64,000 nt of DNA, from the NCBI RefSeq assembly GCF_012843315.1, contig NZ_JABAEX010000001.1, forward strand, positions 434,001 to 498,000, written 5' to 3'. Source of the DNA: Streptococcus sp. WB01_FAA12 (GTDB taxonomy: Bacteria; Bacillota; Bacilli; Lactobacillales; Streptococcaceae). This document shows, piece after piece, positions 49,934-58,579 of this stretch. Both the position numbers and the translations under genes were made by a program. A model generated the notes under the pieces. That model was not told the origin of the DNA. It was given only the letters and a program-made list of their open reading frames with translations, and made no database searches. Every line of letters starts with the position of its first letter. The first letter of the stretch is position 1.

Positions 49934-50703
49934 GCTTGCTCCTCCTTCTCACGTGAGATAAAGTAATAGCCTACAACCAGGATAATACTAAAGAGAAAGA
50001 CAAGGGCAGAGAGGGCATTGATTTCTAGAGAAATCCCCTTCCGAGCACGGGAGTAGATCTCGACTGACAGGGTTGAAAAGCCATTTCCCGTTACAAAGAA
50101 GGTCACGGCAAAGTCATCCAGCGAGTAAGTAAAGGCCATGAAATAACCTGCAATGATAGACGGTGTCAGGTAAGGAAGCATGATTTCCTTAAACATCTGA
50201 AACTGGCTGGCACCCAAGTCATAGGCCGCATGAATCATGTCATCATTCATCTCCTTGAGACGGGGCAAGACCATCAAGACCACGATAGGGATGGAAAAGG
50301 CCACGTGACTAGATAGAACCGTCAAAAATCCAAGTGAAAACTTAAGCTGTGTAAAGAGAATCAAGAAGCTGGCACCAATCATAACGTCAGGCGCAACCAT
50401 GAGGATATTATTGAGTGATAGAAAGGCTTCTTGGTATTTCTTACGAGACTGGTAGATATAGATAGCACCAAAAGTCCCGATAATGGTCGCAATCAAGGCT
50501 GATAAAAAGGCCAAGAAAAAGGTTTGGGTGAGGATCAACATGAGACGGCCATCACCAAACATAGTTTTAAAATGGCTCAAGCTAAAGCCTGTAAAGCTGT
50601 TCATATCATCGCCAGCATTAAATGCATAGCCGATCAAGTAAAAAATTGGCAAATAAAGGATGATAAAGACAAAGGCTAGGTAGAGATTGGCAAATTTTTT
50701 CAT
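49930..50703 (-). CDS. potC: Polyamine ABC transporter permease PotC
   Basis: A 257-residue permease with six membrane segments and the EAA-type cytoplasmic loop (AAYDLGASQFQMFKEIMLP). It pairs with PotB to form the channel. The start at 50703 (MKKFANLY) gives the usual family N-terminus; an upstream start at 50730 would lie within potB. It overlaps potB by four bases. Confidence 0.94.
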   Translation of the reverse strand: MKKFANLYLAFVFIILYLPIFYLIGYAFNAGDDMNSFTGFSLSHFKTMFGDGRLMLILTQTFFLAFLSALIATIIGTFGAIYIYQSRKKYQEAFLSLNNILMVAPDVMIGASFLILFTQLKFSLGFLTVLSSHVAFSIPIVVLMVLPRLKEMNDDMIHAAYDLGASQFQMFKEIMLPYLTPSIIAGYFMAFTYSLDDFAVTFFVTGNGFSTLSVEIYSRARKGISLEINALSALVFLFSIILVVGYYFISREKEEQA

Positions 50704-51506
50704 CGTTCTCTCCTTTCCTTGGTCACCCACATGGTGATGAACATGGTTAGGATGAGGATTACACCGATGGTAGAACCCATACCGTAGTTGTCATTGGTTA
50801 GAAAGTTCTGCTCAATAGCCGTTCCCAGCGTGATAACGCGGTTCCCACCAATCAAACGTGTCAGCATGAAGAGACTCAAACTAGGGATAAAGACTGATTG
50901 GACACCACTTCTTACTCCGTTCATAGACAGAGGAAAGATAACATGGCGGAAGGTCTCCCACTTGGTCGCACCGAGGTCATAGCTGGCATTGATAAGATTG
51001 TTGTCCATATCGTCCAAAACATTGAAAATCGGCAAAATCATAAAGGGAAGCTCGATGTAGCTTGCGACAAAGATAAAGGAGAAATCGGTAAAGAGCAACT
51101 GCTGCGAACCGATTCCGATAAATTCCAAAAATTGGTTAATAGAGCCATTCTGACCAAAAATCCCGATAAAGGCATAGGCCTTGAGGAGCAAATTGATCCA
51201 AGTTGGCAAAATAATCAGCATGAGCCAGAGTTGACGGTGCTTGAGACGAGTCAAAAAGAGGGCTGTTGGATAGCTGATGAAAAGCGTTACTATGGTCACA
51301 ATCCCTGCATAGAGTACTGAGTTAAAACTCATTTTAAGATAGGTCAAGTTTTGTGATGCAAAGTAGGATTTATAGTTTTCTAAACTAAACTGGCCTTCAA
51401 TGTTGAAAAAGGATTGACCAAAAATTAAGACCAAGGGTGCGAGGACAAAGAGGGCAATCCAAAGCATGTAGGGCACTACAAAGAGTTTAGAGGTTGTTTT
51501 CTTCAT
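50700..51506 (-). CDS. potB: Polyamine ABC transporter permease PotB
   Basis: A 268-residue permease with six membrane segments and the EAA loop ([19 protein letters not shown]), which docks onto the ATPase PotA. It overlaps the end of potA by 20 bases and potC by four, so the transporter subunits are translationally coupled. Confidence 0.94.
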   Translation of the reverse strand: MKKTTSKLFVVPYMLWIALFVLAPLVLIFGQSFFNIEGQFSLENYKSYFASQNLTYLKMSFNSVLYAGIVTIVTLFISYPTALFLTRLKHRQLWLMLIILPTWINLLLKAYAFIGIFGQNGSINQFLEFIGIGSQQLLFTDFSFIFVASYIELPFMILPIFNVLDDMDNNLINASYDLGATKWETFRHVIFPLSMNGVRSGVQSVFIPSLSLFMLTRLIGGNRVITLGTAIEQNFLTNDNYGMGSTIGVILILTMFITMWVTKERRER

Positions 51507-52644
51507 CTCTTTCCTCCTCGATCGCGTTAATCAGACCTGCTTCTTGCTCTTCGATTTCTACGTACTCCTCGATACGAGCATCGAATTCTTCTTCGGTTTC
51601 GTTAAGACGCATGATGTGGATATCTTCTGGTTCAAAGTCCAGACCGATTTCCTCGCCAACGATGGCCTTACGAGTCGAGTGGATCATCCATTCATTTCCG
51701 AGTTCGTCATAGGCGATAATCTCGTAGTGAACCCCACGGAAAAGCTGGGTATCAACCTTAACTTGGAGCTTGCCTTCTTCAGGAAGGGTAATGCGCAAGT
51801 CTTCTGGACGAATGACAACCTCAACAGGCTCATTTGGCTTCATCCCCCCGTCGACCGCTTCAAAGCGTTTGCCATTGAACTCGACCAAGTAGTCCTCAAT
51901 CATGTTTCCTGGCAAGATGTTGGACTCACCGATAAAGGTGGCAACAAAGTGGTTGATCGGCTCATCGTAGATGTCCACAGGCGTTCCAGACTGAACAATC
52001 TCGCCATCATTCATAACAAAAATCCAGTCACTCATAGCCAAGGCTTCCTCCTGATCGTGAGTGACAAAGACAAAGGTAATCCCCAATCGTTGTTGCAGTT
52101 CACGCAGTTCGTACTGCATGTCTGTTCGCAACTTCAAATCCAGCGCTGACAAGGGCTCATCCAACAAAACCACACGAGGTTGGTTGATAATAGCACGGGC
52201 AATGGCCACACGCTGACGTTGTCCTCCAGAGAGTTTACGGATGGAACGTTTTTCATAACCTTCCAACTGAACCATCTTGAGAACTTCCGCTACGCGTTGC
52301 TCAATTTCTTTCTTGTCGATTTTACGTAAGCGGAGCGGAAAGGCAACATTTTCAAACACATTCATATGTGGAAACAAGGCATAGGATTGGAAGACCGTAT
52401 GGACGTCTCGCTTGTTGGTTGGAATGTCGTTGATCCGTACCCCATCCAACAAAATATCTCCTGTCGTCGCATCCAGTAAACCTGCAATAATATTCAGGAT
52501 AGTTGATTTCCCAGAACCAGATGCGCCTAAAAGAGTATAGAATTTCCCCTCTTCCAACTCAAAGTTAATATCTTTGAGAACCTTGGTGTTGCTGTCTTCA
52601 AAAACTTTAGAGACGTTTTTGAATTCGATAATTGGTTTTTTCAA
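51487..52644 (-). CDS. potA: Polyamine ABC transporter ATPase PotA (TTG start)
   Basis: A 385-residue ATPase that energises spermidine/putrescine import. Walker A is GASGSGKST, the signature LSGGQRQR and Walker [13 protein letters not shown]; a C-terminal TOBE-type regulatory domain and an acidic Glu-rich tail follow. The start codon is TTG at 52644 (MKKPIIEF); no in-frame ATG is near, and AAGGA lies about 11 bases upstream. The weak start and the structured 160-base gap to murB suggest translational control of the operon. Confidence 0.94.
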   Translation of the reverse strand: MKKPIIEFKNVSKVFEDSNTKVLKDINFELEEGKFYTLLGASGSGKSTILNIIAGLLDATTGDILLDGVRINDIPTNKRDVHTVFQSYALFPHMNVFENVAFPLRLRKIDKKEIEQRVAEVLKMVQLEGYEKRSIRKLSGGQRQRVAIARAIINQPRVVLLDEPLSALDLKLRTDMQYELRELQQRLGITFVFVTHDQEEALAMSDWIFVMNDGEIVQSGTPVDIYDEPINHFVATFIGESNILPGNMIEDYLVEFNGKRFEAVDGGMKPNEPVEVVIRPEDLRITLPEEGKLQVKVDTQLFRGVHYEIIAYDELGNEWMIHSTRKAIVGEEIGLDFEPEDIHIMRLNETEEEFDARIEEYVEIEEQEAGLINAIEEERDEENNL

Positions 52645-52659
52645 TTGGCATAAATTCCT

Positions 52660-52802
52660 TCTTTTTCATAAATTAACAGATCAGGGCTCTGTCAGGCCGC
52701 CACTACCTCTTGCAGGGAGTAAAACCACCTGCATATATCTTCGCTACCGATAGGCTTTCACCCCCTTTCCATTGACATAGCAGCAGCTATTCTGGTGAAA
52801 CC
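52660..52802 (-). promoter_or_regulatory. Structured gap between murB and potA, candidate RNA leader
   Basis: On the minus strand the gap can form a nine-base stem GGTTTCACC / GGTGAAAGCC (52802-52794 with 762-753, one bulge) enclosing the hairpin ATAGC/GCTAT (777-790). A TGCAGG/CCTGCA hairpin (711-733) and an ACAGA/TCTGT hairpin (676-692) follow. The first stem begins right at the murB stop. GC content is higher than in ordinary gaps here. I cannot assign a known riboswitch class. Confidence 0.45.
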
Positions 52803-53708
52803 TTACTCCTTCTCACCCAGGATTCGGACTTCCCTCTCAAGGGTGACGCCTGAATGTTCCTTTACCTTTTCAATAACAGATTGAATCAAGTCCTCGTAGT
52901 CTTTAGCTGTTCCGTTAGCAACATTGATCATGAAACCAGCGTGCTTTTCAGATACTTCAACACCACCGATACGATAGCCTTTCAATCCAGCCTCTGAAAT
53001 CAACTGACCTGCAAAATGCCCCACTGGACGCTTAAAGACTGAACCACAAGATGGGTATTCTAGAGGTTGTTTGAGTTCACGGAGATGCGTCAAGCGATCC
53101 ATTTCCTGTTTGATAGCCTGATGATTTCCTGGAGCTAGGGCAAATTTAGCTGACAAGACAATGGCCCCAGAATCCTGAATAGCTGAATGGCGGTAACCAA
53201 AAGCCAAATCCTTGGCTGACAAGGTTTCGATTTCCCCTTCCTTGGTCAGAATCTTACAAGACTGCAAGATGTGAGCAATCTCTCCTCCATAGGCACCCGC
53301 ATTCATAAATACAGCGCCACCTACGCTCCCTGGAATCCCGCAAGCAAACTCAAAACCAGTCAAACTATGACGAAGGGCAATGCGTGTTGTTTCAATCAAG
53401 TTAGCACCAGCTTCTGCTTCAATAGTGTAACCATCAACTGAAACGTTATTGAGTTTGTCACACAAGATAACAAAACCACGGATTCCACCTTCACGAACGA
53501 TGATATTGCTGGCATTTCCTAGCACCATCCAAGGAATATTCTCCTGATTGGCAAATTGGACAACACGCGCCATCTCATAGCGATTGCGTGGCAAAACTAG
53601 ATAATCCGCTCGACCTCCTACCTTGGTATAGGTATAAGTCTTCAAGGGTTCCTTAAAACGAATATCGATTCCTTCTAATTGTTCTTGTATTTTAGTTACG
53701 AATGTCAT
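52803..53708 (-). CDS. murB: UDP-N-acetylenolpyruvoylglucosamine reductase
   Basis: A 301-residue flavoenzyme that makes UDP-MurNAc in peptidoglycan synthesis. The FAD-binding blocks [16 protein letters not shown] and [18 protein letters not shown] and the catalytic-region SCGSVFKRP are present; type II features (short, no extra loop) fit streptococci. ATG 53708 is preferred over 53717, which overlaps the AAGGA ribosome site. It lies upstream of potABCD on the same strand and is probably cotranscribed through the structured gap. Confidence 0.95.
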   Translation of the reverse strand: MTFVTKIQEQLEGIDIRFKEPLKTYTYTKVGGRADYLVLPRNRYEMARVVQFANQENIPWMVLGNASNIIVREGGIRGFVILCDKLNNVSVDGYTIEAEAGANLIETTRIALRHSLTGFEFACGIPGSVGGAVFMNAGAYGGEIAHILQSCKILTKEGEIETLSAKDLAFGYRHSAIQDSGAIVLSAKFALAPGNHQAIKQEMDRLTHLRELKQPLEYPSCGSVFKRPVGHFAGQLISEAGLKGYRIGGVEVSEKHAGFMINVANGTAKDYEDLIQSVIEKVKEHSGVTLEREVRILGEKE

Positions 53709-53736
53709 ATCTCTCATCCTTTTGTAAAGTCATTTC

Positions 53737-53742
53737 ATTATA
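53737..53742 (-). promoter_or_regulatory. murB -10 element
   Basis: TATAAT preceded by TGG on the minus strand, 28 bases before murB. The -35 is weak. Confidence 0.6.
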
Positions 53743-53797
53743 CCATTTTTAAGGGCTTTTGACGACAGGAAAATTCTTGGTGTCAAAGCATTGCGTT

Positions 53798-53821
53798 AAA
53801 AAAAGAGGTTTCCCTCTTTTT
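53798..53821 (-). terminator. Terminator overlapping the YhfC-family stop
   Basis: AAAAGAGG / CCTCTTTT stem with loop GAAA and a run of T on the minus strand; the 5' arm abuts and overlaps the stop codon of the gene ending at 53820. Confidence 0.85.
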
Positions 53822-54575
53822 ATGATGATTTTTTCCAAAATGTAGATTTTGTCAGCCAGATAAAGACTAAAAGTTCTACGAGAAGAATAAACTCAACTAG
53901 AAGCGGATTTGCAATCCATCCCACCTGAGATAAGGCTGGAGCCAAGTCAAACAAGGCATGCAAACCATAGGCAGCAACTAGGTAGATCCATTTCTTTTGG
54001 CTAACACTTTGATAAACCCAGATGGAAAGACCGATTTGGAGAACCAAGGCAAGTACGCGCTCAACTCCTAGCAAATAAACCTGCCAAACAGAAAGAGACT
54101 GGACCGTTTCGAGTGTAGACTGTGGAAGGAGATTGGCTACATCAGTATTTGAAGTCTGGATGAGTGAAAAGAGAATCAAAAGACTGATCAAGCTTCCCAT
54201 TCCGAGATAGAGCATCTCCAAGCCCCCATGTCCCAAACCATAAGCCAAAGCATCTCTATCTTCTAGACTTCTCTTTTTCTCCAACCATTTAAAAAAGACA
54301 AGGCGGGCAGTTTCCTCAAAAAGGGCAGCCATAGTAATCGCATAAAGAACATATAGGAAAGGTTGCTCCTGCATGAGCGCAATGGTTCCATCTTTTTGCG
54401 GATGGAGTACCAGAAGATGAACAATCTTCTCTAACACTTGAGAAGAAACAAAAAATGCGATTGCCCCCAAGCCCATCACTGCAAGAGAGATTTTAAACCG
54501 TTTTTTGGCATACCAAGTCCCACTTACTAGAATGAGAACCAAAGCGATCATGGTGAGGATAATATGTACTGTCAT
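53820..54575 (-). CDS. YhfC-family predicted intramembrane metalloprotease
   Basis: A 251-residue integral membrane protein with seven to eight hydrophobic segments. The membrane-embedded EETAR motif (residues about 87-91), GLGHGGLEMLYLG (about 113-125) and HALFD (about 212-216) match the YhfC/PrsW/CAAX-protease superfamily. The target is unknown. It starts nine bases after the acetolactate decarboxylase gene and is cotranscribed with it. Confidence 0.85.
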   Translation of the reverse strand: MTVHIILTMIALVLILVSGTWYAKKRFKISLAVMGLGAIAFFVSSQVLEKIVHLLVLHPQKDGTIALMQEQPFLYVLYAITMAALFEETARLVFFKWLEKKRSLEDRDALAYGLGHGGLEMLYLGMGSLISLLILFSLIQTSNTDVANLLPQSTLETVQSLSVWQVYLLGVERVLALVLQIGLSIWVYQSVSQKKWIYLVAAYGLHALFDLAPALSQVGWIANPLLVEFILLVELLVFIWLTKSTFWKKSS

Positions 54576-54584
54576 CTTTTTCTC

Positions 54585-55316
54585 CTATTCTGACTTATCA
54601 ATATCTTTCTTCATCTCGTCAACGTTAAATTTGGCAAATAAATACTGGCGATCTTGGACTGGGAAACGTTGGTCCAACTGATCGACTGCTCCAACCTCAA
54701 TCATTCCTTCTTTGATAACAAAGTCCATCACATGCCCACCAAAAGTCAAATCGTCTGAGATAAAATGCAAATGGTAGCCTGCAACACTCACTCCATGGAA
54801 AATCTCCGGTGTCCAAAATCCAACAATGGTCCCCGATACATTTTCACGGCTATATTCAGGTTGGTGAGTCGCTACATCAGCAAACTTGGTATCAGGTGTG
54901 GATTTAGGAATCATCCGCACATGCATGTGAGCGAATTCCCCATGAATCTTGATAGAGCGAAAGAGATTTTCCCCATCATAGTAGGACTCAATCCGCTTTT
55001 CTAATTCCTTATCCGTCATCTCAAAGCGCTGGCGGAAAATCACTTCTGCCTGATGGGGAACAACTGCCGCATAAGGGATAAGGGCATCAGGTGCAACTTC
55101 TACAATTTCAGGTTGCTCCCCTGAACCTTTGGCTTGATAAGCCTTGCCATCAAGGACAATCAACTCCCCATCAATCGAATCAAGGGTTCCCAAACCAAGG
55201 TCACCATGTTCCAACAATTCTCCCACTGTCATGGTTCCACCATAGAGACCAGCCATTAGGGCACCTAGAGTATTGTATTGAAATAATTTTACTGGTTCCT
55301 GCACTTTTCTATCCAT
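54585..55316 (-). CDS. budA: Alpha-acetolactate decarboxylase
   Basis: A 243-residue enzyme (also called AlsD or AldB) that converts acetolactate to acetoin, diverting pyruvate carbon and limiting acidification. The zinc ligands of the HMHVRM and GYHLHFISDD segments are present, as is the YNTLGALMAGLYGGTMTVGELL start. Length is normal. It is the first gene of a two-gene operon and is divergent from the MocR regulator. Confidence 0.95.
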   Translation of the reverse strand: MDRKVQEPVKLFQYNTLGALMAGLYGGTMTVGELLEHGDLGLGTLDSIDGELIVLDGKAYQAKGSGEQPEIVEVAPDALIPYAAVVPHQAEVIFRQRFEMTDKELEKRIESYYDGENLFRSIKIHGEFAHMHVRMIPKSTPDTKFADVATHQPEYSRENVSGTIVGFWTPEIFHGVSVAGYHLHFISDDLTFGGHVMDFVIKEGMIEVGAVDQLDQRFPVQDRQYLFAKFNVDEMKKDIDKSE

Positions 55317-55358
55317 TCTCTTTCTTATCTTCTTTTCAATGAATCATCATACTTTCTA

Positions 55359-55364
55359 AGTATA
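55359..55364 (-). promoter_or_regulatory. budA -10 element
   Basis: TATACT preceded by TGG on the minus strand, 43 bases before budA. Confidence 0.55.
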
Positions 55365-55407
55365 CCACATTTGCTCCTAGATGTGAAAGGGAGAAATGCT
55401 TTTCCCA

Positions 55408-55435
55408 TTGCCAATTAGACAAAAAAAAGGTACAA
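55408..55435 (+). promoter_or_regulatory. MocR gene promoter
   Basis: TTGCCA (55408-55413) and TACAAT (55430-55435) with a 16-base spacer, ahead of an AGGAGG ribosome site. Confidence 0.65.
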
Positions 55436-55461
55436 TGTAACAAAATCAAAGGAGGTCTGGA

Positions 55462-56733
55462 ATGACGAAGCAAAGCAAGTACCAAGCAGTTGTTTCCTTT
55501 CTAAAAAAAAGTATTGAATCAGGAAAATTCCCAACTGGTAGCAGACTTCCCTCTATCCGTCAACTGAGTCTGGATTTTCATTGTAGCAAGGACACTGTCC
55601 AACGAGCTCTACTGGAATTACGCCATGAACAATACCTCTATGCCAAGCCCCAAAGTGGCTATTATGTTCTAGAACAGGGGCGGCATCAGGACTTGGAAAT
55701 CGAAGTCACTGACGAACATGCCAGTGCCTATGACGACTTTCGGCTCTGTGTCAATGAAACACTGATTGGAAGAGAAAACTACCTCTTCAACTACTATGAC
55801 AACCAAGAAGGGCTTGAGGACCTGAGACAATCTGTCCATCAACTTCTTTTCAACCAAGCCCTCTACTGCAAACCCGACCAACTGGTTCTGACTTCGGGCA
55901 CCCAGCAAGCTCTCTTTATCCTTTCTCAGATCAACTTCCCGAGCAAGGGAGAAGAGATTTTGGTCGAACAGCCAACTTACCACCGCATGAATCGCCTCTT
56001 GGTCGCTCAGGGATTGGCCTACAGGACCATTGAACGCCGAATCGATGGGATTGACCTTGACGAACTAAAAGAACAGTTCAAATCTGGAAAAATCAAGTTC
56101 TTCTATACCATTCCTCGCTTCCACTATCCTCTTGGCCATTCCTATTCTGATCAGGAAAAAAGGGCCATATTGGATCTAGCAAACCAGTATGGTGTTTATA
56201 TCGTCGAGGATGACTATCTAGGAGACCTAGACCCTAAAAAAGGTCAGACCTTCCACTATCTGGATACAGAGGATCGGGTCATTTATATCAAATCCTTCTC
56301 AACCAGTCTCTTTCCAGCCCTACGTATCACGGCTCTCATTCTCCCAAATGCCCTAAAAGAGGCCTTTGTTTCCTACAAAAATATCCTGGACTATGATAGC
56401 AATCTCATCATGCAAAAGGCTCTCTCTCTTTACATCGATAGTCAGTTATTTGAAAAAAATCGACTGGCTCGACTGACCCTTCAAGAGAACTATCAGACTC
56501 GGATAAAGGAAGTACTTGAAAAAAATACCTGTCCCTTGCCCAACTATCCTCTACATGATGGGCTTCTCCTTGATTTGAGACACTATCCTAAAATTGCCAG
56601 TTTAAAGCATAGTTCACTCAAACTAGACTTCTTTGAAGAGGCTTATTTGGAAGCCTGTCCTTATCAGTTTGCCAAAGTCTCTCTCGAAAATTTAGAAGCA
56701 CTATTACAATACATAAAAGCAGAATTGGATTAA
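55462..56733 (+). CDS. MocR/GntR family PLP-dependent regulator
   Basis: A 423-residue regulator. The N-terminal GntR winged helix (FPTGSRLPSIRQLS, CSKDTVQRALLELR; residues 20-65) is joined to an aminotransferase fold-type I domain with the PLP lysine in YIKSFSTSLFP and VEDDYLGDL. MocR proteins sense PLP or amino compounds and regulate vitamin B6, GABA or transport genes. The pyridoxine synthesis genes are not here; the divergent acetolactate operon and the adjacent binding-protein pseudogene are the nearest possible targets. Confidence 0.9.
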   Translation: MTKQSKYQAVVSFLKKSIESGKFPTGSRLPSIRQLSLDFHCSKDTVQRALLELRHEQYLYAKPQSGYYVLEQGRHQDLEIEVTDEHASAYDDFRLCVNETLIGRENYLFNYYDNQEGLEDLRQSVHQLLFNQALYCKPDQLVLTSGTQQALFILSQINFPSKGEEILVEQPTYHRMNRLLVAQGLAYRTIERRIDGIDLDELKEQFKSGKIKFFYTIPRFHYPLGHSYSDQEKRAILDLANQYGVYIVEDDYLGDLDPKKGQTFHYLDTEDRVIYIKSFSTSLFPALRITALILPNALKEAFVSYKNILDYDSNLIMQKALSLYIDSQLFEKNRLARLTLQENYQTRIKEVLEKNTCPLPNYPLHDGLLLDLRHYPKIASLKHSSLKLDFFEEAYLEACPYQFAKVSLENLEALLQYIKAELD

Positions 56734-56756
56734 ACTCCAACTCTGCTTTCTTTTTT
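56716..56756. terminator. Bidirectional terminator overlapping the MocR stop
   Basis: A 14-base stem (AAAGCAGAATTGGA / TCCAACTCTGCTTT, one mismatch) followed by TTTTTT on the plus strand. It covers the stop codon of the MocR gene and the end of the convergent binding-protein pseudogene. Confidence 0.85.
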
Positions 56757-57553
56757 ATTGTTCAACTTCTGTTAGTTTCGCTGCTTTTTCTAGATAGGTT
56801 TGATAAGTTCCTTCATCTTTCAGTTTTTGGATAACCTTATCTACTACTGCTTTCAAGTCTGATTGATTCTTCTTGATGGCAACGTCATTGGCTTCACCAT
56901 CTTTCATCGTCAAAGTAGCTGTCGCAACGACAAGGTCTGAGATTTTACCTGCGTAACTAAGAGCAATTGGTTCATCCATATGAACAGCATCCACTTTCCC
57001 AGCCTGCAATTCATTGACTGCCTCTCCCATATTGGTCAAGGATGTCAATTGGGCATTTGGTAATTGTTTCCTTGACCATGGTTTCTGGCACAGTTCCCTT
57101 TTGTGCAGCGATATTTGCACTTGCAAGGCTTGAAAGATCCTTGTACTTGTCTAAATCGGCTTTTCTAACCAAGAAACTCATCTTGTTTTCATAGTATGGA
57201 ATTGAAAAGTCAAAGACTTCCTTTCTCTCATCAGTAGCACTAATTCCTGCAATAGCCAAGTCAGCCTTTCCAGTTTGAAGACTGGTCAAGACATTGTCAA
57301 AATTCATACTAGAGATTTCAAGCTTAACGCCAAGTTCATCCGCAATCGCTTGAGCCATATCAATATCTGCACCAACCACTTGGTTTTTACCATCTACCAA
57401 TGCTTGGAATTCAAATGGTGCATAGTCTGGACTAGTTGCCACAACTAGCTTCCCTTTTTGTTTGATAGCTTCCACAGCAGACTGGGAACTATCAGCACCT
57501 GACAGACAAGCTACTAAAATCATGCTGGAAAACAAGCTACAAACAAATAATAT
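56755..57553 (-). pseudogene. Amino-acid ABC substrate-binding protein, frameshifted
   Basis: A polar amino acid-binding protein (SBP family 3, related to pneumococcal AatB) split across two frames. The upstream part (to TVPETMVKE) and the downstream part (from QLPNAQLTSLTNMGEAV) join perfectly if one base is removed from the triple T at 57067-57069, so a one-base insertion broke the gene. The 5' end is also damaged: the signal peptide (FVCSLFSSMILVAC with lipobox) runs in frame back to a TGA at 57554-57556, with no ATG or ribosome site. Two independent lesions make it a dead gene. Confidence 0.9.
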
Positions 57554-57690
57554 TCACTTTTAAAATTTTATAAATAAACGATATTTTTTGTTAATAATTA
57601 TAACTAAATTGAAAATATTTGTGAACACTTCACACTTTTTTAATCAAAACAGAGAGGCTATTTACAAAAAATAGAAACACAATATTAAGC

Positions 57691-58116
57691 TTATCTACCA
57701 ACTGGAAAATTATTTTCAAAAAAATCTTCAATCATATCTAGATGTTGTTGGTTCACAATTGTAATATTTTGTATGTCTCTATGATCAAAAAATCCTAATT
57801 CTAAAGTTTCATCACTTGTAAAAAAATTTGTAGAGATAGAAGTTTTAGATGAAACTAAATACAAAATTGTAAGAACTTGAGACTCATCAGCATTCGGATA
57901 ACTATCTGAATATTTTGTATAAACATTTAAGAGTTTTTCCACTCTCACTTCGATTCCCGTTTCTTCATAAAACTCTCGCACTAAGGCTTCTAAAGCCGAT
58001 TCACCTAATTCAATAGCACCACCTGGGAAAACCAAACCGGGCCAATCTTGTTTAAGCCTCTCCATGACAACAATTTTTTGTCCGTCGCGAATCATGTACA
58101 AATTGGTTAAAACCAC
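57691..58116 (-). CDS. Nudix hydrolase with nonsense codon near the start
   Basis: A 141-residue Nudix enzyme with an intact box (GGAIELGESALEALVREFYEETGIEV region split over the conserved G, E and REFYEETG residues), typical of MutT-type nucleotide pyrophosphatases. The natural start seems to be ATG 58134 (MLRI), but codon 5 is TAG (58122-58120). Translation would have to begin at GTG 58116, which lacks a ribosome site. The domain itself is undamaged. It is either a very recent pseudogene or weakly expressed. It flanks the methyltransferase-TIR cassette. Confidence 0.7.
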   Translation of the reverse strand: MVLTNLYMIRDGQKIVVMERLKQDWPGLVFPGGAIELGESALEALVREFYEETGIEVRVEKLLNVYTKYSDSYPNADESQVLTILYLVSSKTSISTNFFTSDETLELGFFDHRDIQNITIVNQQHLDMIEDFFENNFPVGR

Positions 58117-58180
58117 TGTCTAAATACGAAGCATACTAACTCTTCATTCATTTTCTCATCCAAGCTTAAAATATTATCAC

Positions 58181-58579
58181 CTAGTTTTTAGAGCACAAAA
58201 TTAAAAATACAAACAACGCAACTGGTAAATAAGTTAAAATTTCTGTGATTGAAAATAACGCTGATAGATATTTTGTACTATTTTTAAATTCTTCTACTGA
58301 TAATTTTAAATCAGAACTTTCCTTTAAATTACTAATCACACTTCCATAAAGTTTTCTATACAATCTTTCTTGCCATAGATAATAAGAATCTAGAAGCCAA
58401 AAGCCAATAATCGGAAAAAGATATATTAGAAAATTATTTTGTAGATTATCTTTTTGTAAAAATAAAAATAACCCTACAACAATCGTAATCATCCAGCCCT
58501 TGATCACAAAAGAATTTTGTGCCATCCTAGTAATTATTGATTGAACTAAATCAATATGTTTAGATTTTGTTTCTTTCAT
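58181..58579 (-). CDS. Small three-span membrane protein of the defence-like cassette
   Basis: A 132-residue protein I cannot assign firmly. Three hydrophobic stretches (about residues 24-41, 49-66, 105-130) surround a cytosolic helical region rich in charge. The N-terminal ITRMAQNSFVIKGW block recalls small membrane proteins seen near defence genes, but that is memory only. It overlaps the GHKL-TIR gene by 20 bases, so it is translated from the same message and probably works with it. The downstream end of the cassette lies just after it. Confidence 0.65.
   Translation of the reverse strand: MKETKSKHIDLVQSIITRMAQNSFVIKGWMITIVVGLFLFLQKDNLQNNFLIYLFPIIGFWLLDSYYLWQERLYRKLYGSVISNLKESSDLKLSVEEFKNSTKYLSALFSITEILTYLPVALFVFLILCSKN

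Noticed and set aside
52660..52802. Known riboswitch class (SAM, THF, preQ1, cobalamin) or RNase P/SRP RNA
   Set aside because: None of the conserved core sequences of these classes that I looked for is present; kept as an unassigned candidate.
56755..57535. Two separate overlapping genes for a transporter receptor
   Set aside because: The two frames join into one binding protein when a single base is removed; they are halves of one broken gene.
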